Below, in pieces: positions 1-6,076 of a DNA stretch of 6,276 nucleotides. The notes under the pieces were generated by a model that was not told the DNA's origin, did not search any database, and saw only the letters and a program-made list of their open reading frames with translations. The translations under genes were made by a program, and so were the position numbers. Origin of the DNA: JANQUM01 sp047630355 (GTDB lineage Bacteria > Bacteroidota > Bacteroidia > Cytophagales > Spirosomataceae); NCBI GenBank assembly GCA_047630355.1, contig JBLHXN010000175.1, positions 1 through 6,276 on the forward strand. The letters are read 5' to 3'. Within the stretch, counting starts at the first letter, position 1, and every line of letters begins with the position of its first letter.

Positions 1-1
1 T

Positions 2-58
2 GCAACTTTAAATAAAAAGCATTTTGAAAGAGTTGATGAGCTTGAAATTGTAAAATAA
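2..58 (+). CDS. C-terminal tail of a probable PIN-domain (VapC-type) RNase, partial
   Basis: Only the last 18 codons and the TAA stop (56-58) are in the window; the rest lies off the left edge. The tail contains N-K-K-H-F-E-R-V-D-E-L-E-I-V. It resembles the ending of VapC-type PIN-domain ribonucleases, where a final beta strand with the pattern T-x-N-x-x-H-F-x-R-(I/V)-x-x-L closes the domain. If correct, this is the toxin of a type II toxin-antitoxin pair that cleaves RNA, and its antitoxin gene would be expected just upstream, outside the window. The evidence is a short motif only: no catalytic acidic residue is visible. It could instead be the end of an unrelated protein. Confidence 0.5.
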   Translation, partial: ATLNKKHFERVDELEIVK

Positions 59-65
59 TTAGTCA

Positions 66-371
66 ATGCCGTTTATGGATAAGCTAAGAAAAGTATACAT
101 CTACTCTTTAGCACTAAGCTTTTTTTTAATCCTCATCACAATACTTTGTTTTGAGTTGAAATCTCAAAACAGTTTCTTCTTTAGTTATTTATTTGGGTAT
201 TCACTTTGGTTAATCATTATTTTACTATTGATACTAATAATAGGAGTAAGCTTAAGCGATGATAAAATTTACGAAATAAAACAATCAAAATGGGTTGCTT
301 TAAGTACAATCATATTCTTCTTTGCTACTTGGGTCGTCGGTGAAATCGTGAAACATTTTAAACCCTTCTAA
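66..371 (+). CDS. small hypothetical membrane protein, three predicted TM helices
   Basis: I do not recognise this 101-residue protein. It has three strongly hydrophobic stretches at about residues 10-30, 37-63 and 75-94, joined by short polar linkers (K32-N35 and S64-K75). The N-terminus carries K6, R8 and K9, so a cytoplasmic N-terminus is likely. It starts 7 bases after the stop of the PIN-like tail and ends 11 bases before the VOC gene, so co-transcription with a neighbour is possible. No Shine-Dalgarno sequence is seen. A second ATG at 75 (residue 4) is an equally plausible start. By hand count its G+C is about 29%, clearly lower than the genes to its right, although a Phe/Leu/Ile-rich membrane protein is expected to be somewhat AT-rich. 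No function is proposed. Confidence 0.55.
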   Translation: MPFMDKLRKVYIYSLALSFFLILITILCFELKSQNSFFFSYLFGYSLWLIIILLLILIIGVSLSDDKIYEIKQSKWVALSTIIFFFATWVVGEIVKHFKPF

Positions 372-382
372 TTTTAAAAATC

Positions 383-794
383 ATGCCCCAAAGAATCGCC
401 CACATCGCATTAGTAGTCAGAGATTACGACGAAGCGATTGACTTCTACGTAAATAAACTGGATTTCGTGTTGTTAGAAGATACCAAACTAAGCGAAGAAA
501 AGCGTTGGGTGATGGTCGCTCCAAACGGTGCGAAAGAATGCTCCTTATTATTGGCAAAAGCCGCCGACGAAACAAGCCGCAAGTATCGGAAATCAAACCA
601 GAGGACGAGTTTTCTTGTTTCTTTTTACAGACGATTTTCAGCGGGACTACAACAAACTAATTGAACGAAACATTAACTTTATACGTCCGCCGCAAGAATT
701 TGATTACGGAAAAGTTGCCGTTTTTGAAGATTTATACGGAAATTTATGGGATTTATTAGAACCAGACGAAAACAACAAAGGATTGATGAAGTAG
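383..794 (+). pseudogene. VOC-family (glyoxalase/dioxygenase superfamily) protein, frameshifted
   Basis: The first frame starts at ATG 383 and encodes a typical VOC opening, with H-I-A-L-V-V-R-D-Y-D-E-A-I-D-F-Y at residues 7-22, then goes out of frame and stops at 662-664. The second half lies in the +1 frame: it contains I-G-N-Q-T, G-R-V-F-L-F-L-F-T-D-D-F, and the terminal V-A-V-F-E-D-L-Y-G-N-L-W-D-L-L-E block, ending at TAG 792-794. Removing one A from the AAA at 570-572 joins the frames as A-A-D-E-Q-A-A-S-I-G-N-Q-T and gives 136 residues, a normal length for this family. His8 and the Glu in the terminal block sit where VOC enzymes usually place metal ligands. The family includes glyoxalase I, antibiotic-binding proteins and dioxygenases, so the substrate is unknown. 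The lesion may be a real mutation or a sequencing error. No slippery heptamer is apparent. Confidence 0.85.
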
Positions 795-882
795 CAGGGA
801 CGAATCAATATTCGCCTGATAACAAAGTATTCACCCCAGAAAAAGAAAGGGCGGAAAGTTTTTCACCCTAACCACAACATAT

Positions 883-1398
883 ATGAACAGACGAAAAGCA
901 CTAAAAAATGTAGCATTGACCTTCGGAACGGCACTTTCGCTTCCGGCTTGGGCAAACGCATGGACACCCGAATCGCTTCCTGCTACCACAAATTTCAAAA
1001 CCGCCGAATCAGAGTTATTGAATCAGCTCGTAGAAGCACTCATCCCGAAAACGGATACTCCCGGAGCGGGTGAAATGGGCATTGACAAATTCGTAATGGT
1101 GATGGTAAACGACTGCACGCCAGATAATCAGCGAAGTACTTTCATGACGCAACTCAGCTTAGTTGATGCCTTCGCCAAAGAGAAATACAGCAAATTATTT
1201 ACTAACCTTTCCGCTAAGGAAAAAACCGAAACCCTCGGATTGATTAGCGTAGATGAAGCTCCTGAGTGGAAAACCTTCTTCGGAACGCTGAAACGTTACA
1301 CCGTACAAGGCTACCAAACTTCCGAATACGTGATGTACAAAAATGGTTTCCAGTTCGCTCCCGGTTTTTACAACGGTTGCGTTGATCTCGAAGCTTAA
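883..1398 (+). CDS. gluconate 2-dehydrogenase subunit 3 family protein, Tat-exported small subunit
   Basis: This 171-residue protein opens with a twin-arginine-type signal: R3-R4-K-A-L-K, a hydrophobic core at about residues 9-22, and a probable cleavage after A-N-A26. The mature part has the L-I-P-K-T-D-T-P-G-A block at residues 53-62, a hallmark of the gluconate_2-dh3 family, and ends with an aromatic-rich G-F-Y-N-G-C segment (Cys166; another Cys at 78). Members are small subunits of membrane-associated FAD dehydrogenases. They help the catalytic subunit fold and carry it through the Tat system, since that subunit has no signal of its own. This matches the next gene, a GMC oxidoreductase without a signal peptide, starting 54 bases downstream. 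Length is normal for the family. The start follows from the signal peptide; no Shine-Dalgarno is visible. The family name does not mean gluconate is the substrate. Confidence 0.9.
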   Translation: MNRRKALKNVALTFGTALSLPAWANAWTPESLPATTNFKTAESELLNQLVEALIPKTDTPGAGEMGIDKFVMVMVNDCTPDNQRSTFMTQLSLVDAFAKEKYSKLFTNLSAKEKTETLGLISVDEAPEWKTFFGTLKRYTVQGYQTSEYVMYKNGFQFAPGFYNGCVDLEA

Positions 1399-1452
1399 TT
1401 TAAAACATTCAACCTAAATCGGACATCGAAAACCCGAAATCAAAAATCTGAC

Positions 1453-3165
1453 ATGACTTATCTAAATATAAATTCAGTTAAAAAACGCAAGTTCGATGCT
1501 ATCGTTGTCGGTTCAGGAATGAGCGGCGGATGGGCGGCAAAAGAGTTTGCCGATAAAGGTTTCAAAACGCTCATTTTAGAACGCGGGAAAAAAGCCGAAC
1601 ACATCATAGACTATCCCACCACGAATCTCCAACCGTGGGAACTCGAACACCGCGGACGAATGCCTGATAAAGTTCGGGAGGAAAACCCGATTGCAGCAAG
1701 TTGTTATAATTTCCACGAAGGAGCGGCTCACTTTTTCATGAAAGATGATGAGCAACCTTACGTACAGGAAAGCCCATTTCAGTGGATTCGCGGAAATCAA
1801 GTTGGGGGAAAGTCATTACTCTGGGCACGCCAAACGCAGCGTTGGAGTAAATATGATTTTGAAGGCCCGGCCCGTGACGGGTTCGCCGTAGAATGGCCAA
1901 TCGGTTACGATGATATTGCTCCGTGGTACGATTACGTAGAGAATTTCGTCGGAATTTCGGGAAATAAAGACGGACTCGATAGCTTGCCAGACGGCGACTT
2001 TCTGCCTCCACACGAGCAGAATTGCGTAGAAAAACACTTTTCTGATTCATTAAGTAAAAATTTTAACGACCGACATAGTATCATCGGGCGTTGTGCTCAT
2101 ATTACAGAACCTCGCCAGATTCATTACGATCAAGGACGAGCAAAATGTCAGCACCGCACTATTTGTGAGCGTGGCTGTCCGTTCGGCGGTTATTTTGCCG
2201 CCAATTCATCCACTATTCCGTGGGCGTTGAAAACGGGTAATGCCACATTAATGCCAAATTCGGTGGTGCATTCGCTGATCTACGACGACAAAAAGCAAAA
2301 AGCAGTTGGGGTTCGGGTAATTGATTCCGAAACCATGAAAATGACGGAATACTTCGCCGATGTAATTTTCATGAATGCTTCTGCGTTGGCTACAAATCAC
2401 ATTTTATTGAACTCGAAGTCTGATCGTTTTCCTCAAGGTTTGGGAAATGATAATGGATTGATGGGTAAATACGTGGCATTCCATAATTATCGGGCGGTAA
2501 TCAGTGCCGAGTACGAGGGATTCATGGATAAAAAGACCGCCGGAAAGCGTCCGAACAGCAGTTATGTTCCACGTTTCCGCAACGTTTACAAACAAGAAAC
2601 CGATTTCCTTCGTGGTTACGCGGCGGGTTTTCAAGCATCACGGAATCCACAAAGCAACTACGACGGCGTGGGCGAAAATTTAAAAAACAACCTTGCTCAA
2701 GAAAAATGGGGACCATGGCGGGTTGGCTCACACATGATGGGCGAAACAATTCCCAAGGAAGAAAGCCACGTCCGTCTTGATCAAGGTTTAGTTGATAAGT
2801 ACGGAATCCCGCAACTGAGCATCAATGTCAAATACGATAACAATGACGAAAAGATGATTCAGGATTTCAAAGAGCAGTTTACCGAAATGTACGAAAAGGC
2901 AGGATTCACTAATATCAAAGCGGGCGAAAACGGGCGGATTCCCGGCAACGATATTCACGAAATGGGTGGCATAAGAATGGGCAAAGACCCGAAAACATCA
3001 CTGCTTAATGAATGGAATCAATTGCACGCCTGCAAGAATGTTTTTGTAACTGATGGAGCATGTATGACTTCCACTTCAACGCAGAACCCATCATTAACTT
3101 ATATGGCCCTCACCGCTCGTGCTACAGATTACGCTATGAAAGAAATGAAGAAAGGGAATTTATAA
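1453..3165 (+). CDS. FAD-dependent GMC oxidoreductase, catalytic subunit (sugar/glycoside dehydrogenase type)
   Basis: This 570-residue protein has the Rossmann FAD-binding motif at the N-terminus (F14-D-A-I-V-V-G-S-G-M-S-G-G26, with the ribose-binding E43-R-G). At the C-terminus it has the GMC signature: H502 in D-I-H-E-M-G-G and N545 in T-Q-N-P-S-L-T, the usual His/Asn catalytic pair that takes a proton from a sugar hydroxyl while FAD takes hydride. Residues 232-242 hold Cys232-x5-Cys238-x3-Cys242, resembling the [3Fe-4S]-binding loop of bacterial FAD glucose dehydrogenase catalytic subunits. It has no signal peptide, so export with the Tat-signal small subunit encoded upstream is likely, placing it in the periplasm. 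Family relatives oxidise glucose, gluconate, fructose, or the C3 hydroxyl of glycosides. The pairing with subunit 3 and the absence of a cytochrome gene here fit a glycoside 3-dehydrogenase-like enzyme, but the substrate is inference. Confidence 0.92.
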   Translation: MTYLNINSVKKRKFDAIVVGSGMSGGWAAKEFADKGFKTLILERGKKAEHIIDYPTTNLQPWELEHRGRMPDKVREENPIAASCYNFHEGAAHFFMKDDEQPYVQESPFQWIRGNQVGGKSLLWARQTQRWSKYDFEGPARDGFAVEWPIGYDDIAPWYDYVENFVGISGNKDGLDSLPDGDFLPPHEQNCVEKHFSDSLSKNFNDRHSIIGRCAHITEPRQIHYDQGRAKCQHRTICERGCPFGGYFAANSSTIPWALKTGNATLMPNSVVHSLIYDDKKQKAVGVRVIDSETMKMTEYFADVIFMNASALATNHILLNSKSDRFPQGLGNDNGLMGKYVAFHNYRAVISAEYEGFMDKKTAGKRPNSSYVPRFRNVYKQETDFLRGYAAGFQASRNPQSNYDGVGENLKNNLAQEKWGPWRVGSHMMGETIPKEESHVRLDQGLVDKYGIPQLSINVKYDNNDEKMIQDFKEQFTEMYEKAGFTNIKAGENGRIPGNDIHEMGGIRMGKDPKTSLLNEWNQLHACKNVFVTDGACMTSTSTQNPSLTYMALTARATDYAMKEMKKGNL

Positions 3166-3174
3166 ATCATCTTC

Positions 3175-3206
3175 AAACCTGTAAGGTTTCAAAACTTTGC
3201 AGGTTT
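3175..3206. repeat. REP-like intergenic palindrome
   Basis: A 15-base arm (3175-3189, AAACCTGTAAGGTTT) is followed after 2 bases by a 15-base arm (3192-3206, AAACTTTGCAGGTTT) that is its reverse complement at 13 of 15 positions. Each arm is also close to palindromic by itself (AAACCT-gta-AGGTTT; AAACTT-tgc-AGGTTT), so the RNA could form one long hairpin or two short ones. It lies between the stop of the GMC gene (3165) and the mutarotase start (3229). Its form resembles the dispersed palindromic repeats common between Bacteroidota genes. It may also act as a weak terminator or mRNA end-stabiliser. Only one copy is in this window. Confidence 0.6.
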
Positions 3207-3228
3207 ATTATCGTATTGAAAGTCATAA

Positions 3229-3564
3229 ATGAAACGCTATTGCTTAGCCCTTGATCTCGTACCCGATGAAAAACTCATCGCCGAATACGAGCAATATCAC
3301 CAAGACATTTGGCCGGAGATAAAAACAAGCATATCTGATTCAGGAATTTTGAACATGGAGATTTACCGTATTCAAAACCACTTGTTTATGATTATGGAAA
3401 CAGTCTTAGACTTTTCGTTTGAGCAAAAGTCTAAGGCTGACAGCAAAAATCCAAAAGTGCAAGAATGGGAAGAACTCATGTGGAAATATCAACAAGCCTT
3501 ACCCAATACGCCCAAAGGCGAAAAGTGGCAATTAATGGATAAAATATTTGAGCTCACTAAGTAA
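3229..3564 (+). CDS. L-rhamnose mutarotase family protein (RhaM/COG3254)
   Basis: This 111-residue protein belongs to the dimeric ferredoxin-fold family of rhamnose mutarotases, which interconvert alpha and beta anomers of L-rhamnose before the isomerase step. It shows the family opening R-Y-C-L-A-L-D-L, then E19-Y20-x3-H24 followed by I-W-P-E-I. Y20 and H24 align with the Tyr18/His22 active-site pair of E. coli RhaM. Also present are the central M-E-I-Y-R-I-x-N-x-L-F-M-I-M-E strand pair and the E-W80-x4-W85-K-Y-Q-Q-x-L-P helix. No signal peptide is present, so it is cytoplasmic. Length is normal. It starts 63 bases after the oxidoreductase stop, past a palindromic repeat. No rhamnose isomerase, kinase or aldolase gene is in view. 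The same family includes type-2 fucose mutarotases, so the sugar could be L-fucose or another 6-deoxysugar. I therefore assign the family, not the gene name. Confidence 0.87.
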   Translation: MKRYCLALDLVPDEKLIAEYEQYHQDIWPEIKTSISDSGILNMEIYRIQNHLFMIMETVLDFSFEQKSKADSKNPKVQEWEELMWKYQQALPNTPKGEKWQLMDKIFELTK

Positions 3565-3602
3565 AAATTGGGTAACAGAAACATATGCTTGTTACCCAAT
3601 TT
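3565..3602. terminator. bidirectional rho-independent terminator between convergent genes
   Basis: A perfect 12-bp inverted repeat (AAATTGGGTAAC at 3565-3576, GTTACCCAATTT at 3591-3602) begins immediately after the mutarotase stop codon. An extra A-T pair (3577/3590) closes a loop of about 12 bases. On the plus strand the stem ends in a T-rich tract (TTTCTTT). On the minus strand it ends in a run of five T. It therefore suits termination of both the plus-strand unit and the convergent GH3 gene, whose stop is at 3622-3624. Confidence 0.85.
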
Positions 3603-3621
3603 CTTTGGTACGTGTTGATAC

Positions 3622-5904
3622 TCACTTGTATTTCTCTACTCTCGAATCATTGATTATACCCGCCCAATTCAGACCATAAGCAAAGTCATAGACATTACCC
3701 TCAGAGTCTGTATACGGGATCATATCTCTTGGTACATCTTCAAATTGCTTTTCCACCGTTACCATATCAGCGGGCATTTGGAACGGAAGCAAAGCTGACG
3801 GCTCAGCTTTTCCCGAAATGATTTCCATCAGAGCTTGGTCTTGTACTCCCATGTGTACTAATATCGCAGCGGCACTTTTCTCAATTTCTGAGAATACCAT
3901 CGGCTTAGAAGCTTGTATTACCACAACAACGGGCTTATCGCCCATCTTCGCCTTGGTGGCATTTACCAAGTCCATATCAGTAGTATTGACGGTCTTGACC
4001 GTTTTACTCTTGTACGTTCTGTTGGTAAAGTTTTCTAATGGGCTTCCTCCCGCCAAACTGGTGTCTCTGGCCTCAGTAGCTGTGTAGGCCTTATACTGCA
4101 AGCTAATTGGCACGTAGCCATTTCCACCTTTTTTCAAGTCGGCACCATCATAACCTACGCCACCGTCTGGGCTTTCTATTCCTACTAAAGCAAAATCTGC
4201 GGCTTCGGGCGTATCTACTATTTCAAAGTAATTAGCTACTACTTCTAAGTTGAAAGGCGACTCTACTCTTTCGGAAGTTAAGTTCCCGAACCAGCCAGTG
4301 GTAGATGCCACAAAACGCTGCGGAACATATACTTTTTGTTTTTCCTTCATTGGAAGCGTACCCGCTTGGTTTTTAAGCATCACAATCGAACTAAGTTGGG
4401 CTTCAAACCCAGCTTTCATAAACTCAGGATTTCCCACAATCTCTTTGGTTTTTTCAACATCCAAGTACGGGTTTTCAAAAAGCCCCACTCTAAAAATGTT
4501 CTTAAGCAAACGCACTACCGAAGTCTCAAAACGCTCACGCATATATTCTTCTCCGTGTTCTTTAACACCTAATACGTAGGCTTCGATGATGGGCTTCATA
4601 TCATTATTTCCACCAAATTGATCCATTCCTGCATCTATCGCTTTGTAGTGACGTTCAGCAACGGTTAGTGTTTCTACTCCCCACGGTTTACCTTCAAATT
4701 TCTCTATTGAACCGGCGTCACGTGTGATGCCCCAGTCGGTACATAATACGCCATCGTAGCCATATTTACCCCTGAGTACTTCTTCAATAAGGTATTTATT
4801 ATAGCCATTTGCAACGGCCTCGCCTTCGCCCGAAGAAATGGTATAGTACGGCATCACCGCCGATGCCATTTTAGTTGCACCTTCTAATTTGAAAGCACCT
4901 TCGGTAAAAGTTTGTAAATGATCTTTAATATTCTTTCCCGGATAAACAGCGTAAGTACCGTAGCCAAAGTGACCGTCACGGCCGCCTTCTTCTGGGCCAC
5001 CGCCGGGCCAGTGCTTAACCATCGCATTTACACTTTCAAAGCCCCAGCCTCCGCCGTTTGTTGACTGAAAACCATCTACATAAGCTCGTGCCAAGTCGGT
5101 TGCTAAATCAGGATCTTCTCCCATTGTACCGTTAAAGCGACTCCAACGTGGTTCAGTAGCTAAGTCTATCTGCGGAGACAACGCCGTGGCAATGCCCAAC
5201 GCACGGTATTCTTTCGAGGCAATTTCTCCAAACTTTTTCATCATGGCAGGGTCAAAAGTAGCGGCTATTCCCAGAGCTTCTGGCCACATCGAAATGCTAC
5301 CACCCGCACCTTCGTTATATTCTGTATTTGCATTACTTCTGTGTCTTGGGTCAGAGCTCGTATTAACCGGAATTCCTAAACCAATACTTTCAGCAAGAGA
5401 CTGTGCTTTGTTATTCCATTGTGCGACTACTTCTGGGCTTTCAACGCTCGTGATTAGTACGTGCCTGAGGTTATCATCTGTTAAGAATTTCTTTTGATCG
5501 TCCGATAGGTCACTTGCAACGGCACCGCTTTCTTCAAAAGGTTTTCCGTTATAACTTGAACCCCTTATCCCAACAGCAGGAATAGCCTGATGGGCACTGT
5601 AAAGCATCAAACCGGCAATTTGCTCCTTGCTCATTTGCTTTGCCAAATCCTGAGCACGCTCGTCAACTGACAATCGCCAATCTTCGTAAGCATCTAATTT
5701 TCCGTTTTTGTTGAGGTCTTTGAAGGCATACCGATCTACCGTTAATAATGTTATGCCAGAAGCAGGGTCATAACCAAGGGTACTACCGCCGTTATTTTCG
5801 ACCGCCGTAAAACCAGGTTTATTTTCCGAAGTGAATTTATCTCCGCAACTCATCATCGTGAGTGAGAATCCAAGTACGCATAAAAGAATATTTAATTTGT
5901 TCAT
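3622..5904 (-). CDS. glycoside hydrolase family 3 lipoprotein (beta-glucosidase-like)
   Basis: This 760-residue protein starts with a lipoprotein signal peptide (hydrophobic residues 4-18, then M-M-S-C20), so it should be lipid-anchored in the cell envelope. Residues 63-74 form an EF-hand-like loop (D-L-N-K-N-G-K-L-D-A-Y-E). The GH3 N-terminal barrel covers about residues 85-400, with R-W-S-R-F-N-G-T-M-G-E-D-P at 253-265, K297-H298-W-P-G-G-G, G-G-R-D-G-H at 307-312, and the nucleophile Asp390 in V-L-C-T-D-W-G. The GH3 C-terminal alpha/beta domain runs from about 505 to 745. There is no clear C-terminal fibronectin-type III domain. GH3 enzymes remove terminal sugars, mostly beta-linked glucose or xylose, with retention of configuration; the exact substrate cannot be read. 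It is convergent with the mutarotase gene and divergent from the sialidase gene. The start is fixed by the signal peptide; no Shine-Dalgarno precedes it. Confidence 0.93.
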   Translation of the reverse strand: MNKLNILLCVLGFSLTMMSCGDKFTSENKPGFTAVENNGGSTLGYDPASGITLLTVDRYAFKDLNKNGKLDAYEDWRLSVDERAQDLAKQMSKEQIAGLMLYSAHQAIPAVGIRGSSYNGKPFEESGAVASDLSDDQKKFLTDDNLRHVLITSVESPEVVAQWNNKAQSLAESIGLGIPVNTSSDPRHRSNANTEYNEGAGGSISMWPEALGIAATFDPAMMKKFGEIASKEYRALGIATALSPQIDLATEPRWSRFNGTMGEDPDLATDLARAYVDGFQSTNGGGWGFESVNAMVKHWPGGGPEEGGRDGHFGYGTYAVYPGKNIKDHLQTFTEGAFKLEGATKMASAVMPYYTISSGEGEAVANGYNKYLIEEVLRGKYGYDGVLCTDWGITRDAGSIEKFEGKPWGVETLTVAERHYKAIDAGMDQFGGNNDMKPIIEAYVLGVKEHGEEYMRERFETSVVRLLKNIFRVGLFENPYLDVEKTKEIVGNPEFMKAGFEAQLSSIVMLKNQAGTLPMKEKQKVYVPQRFVASTTGWFGNLTSERVESPFNLEVVANYFEIVDTPEAADFALVGIESPDGGVGYDGADLKKGGNGYVPISLQYKAYTATEARDTSLAGGSPLENFTNRTYKSKTVKTVNTTDMDLVNATKAKMGDKPVVVVIQASKPMVFSEIEKSAAAILVHMGVQDQALMEIISGKAEPSALLPFQMPADMVTVEKQFEDVPRDMIPYTDSEGNVYDFAYGLNWAGIINDSRVEKYK

Positions 5905-5987
5905 TGTTAGGGTGTTTGTTGTATTACTTTCTTGATAAACCGTTCGAATACCGATTTAGTCAGCCTCACAAAAGAAAGAAAAAGACT

Positions 5988-6016
5988 TTTGAAATTTATG
6001 AAAATTATATAGTTTG
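5988..6016 (+). promoter_or_regulatory. possible sialidase promoter in the divergent intergenic region
   Basis: The 172 bases between the divergent GH3 and sialidase starts (5905-6076) hold no gene and should carry both promoters. On the plus strand TTTG at 5988-5991 is followed after 16 bases by TATAGTTTG at 6008-6016. This resembles the Bacteroidota sigma-ABfr pattern (TTTG, then TAnnTTTG), but with one extra base between TA and TTTG. It lies about 60 bases before the sialidase ATG. A 10-bp perfect palindrome, TAACTAGTTA (6059-6068), sits just before that ATG and could be an operator or chance. No equally good promoter was found for the GH3 gene. Confidence 0.3.
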
Positions 6017-6076
6017 GACTATTTATTCGACAATTGCCTTGAAAACAGCTGTAGTAACTAACTAGTTAAAAACTTG

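Noticed and set aside
570..575. Programmed frameshift in the VOC gene
   Set aside because: The site (GAAACAA) is not a slippery heptamer of the usual X-XXY-YYZ type, no downstream stem-loop stands out, and the family does not use recoding.
849..870. Imperfect hairpin (AGGGCGGAAA / TTTTCACCCT) after the VOC gene
   Set aside because: The stem has a mismatch, a G-T pair and a 2-base loop, and no T-tract follows on the plus strand, so it is not a convincing terminator.
791..871. Coding-like open frame between the VOC stop and the subunit-3 start
   Set aside because: It has no start codon, only about 26 codons, and no recognised motif. It is in the frame of the first VOC half, but stops lie between them.
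1736..2050. Open frames of 73-104 codons on the minus strand across 1576-2749
   Set aside because: They lie wholly opposite the well-supported GMC gene, encode low-complexity Arg/Phe-rich peptides with no recognisable motif, and are best explained as shadows.
3060..3254. A 64-codon plus-strand frame across the end of the GMC gene
   Set aside because: It overlaps the conserved GMC C-terminal signature, the palindromic repeat and the mutarotase start in another frame, so it is an out-of-frame shadow.
3818..4579. Plus-strand open frames opposite the GH3 gene (also at 5186-5497)
   Set aside because: They are antisense to conserved GH3 domain sequence and show no family resemblance or start context.
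5862..6065. A 67-codon plus-strand frame crossing the GH3 start into the intergenic region
   Set aside because: Its first part is antisense to the GH3 signal peptide, and the rest is Lys/Tyr-rich AT sequence without a recognisable domain. The region is better explained as a divergent promoter region.
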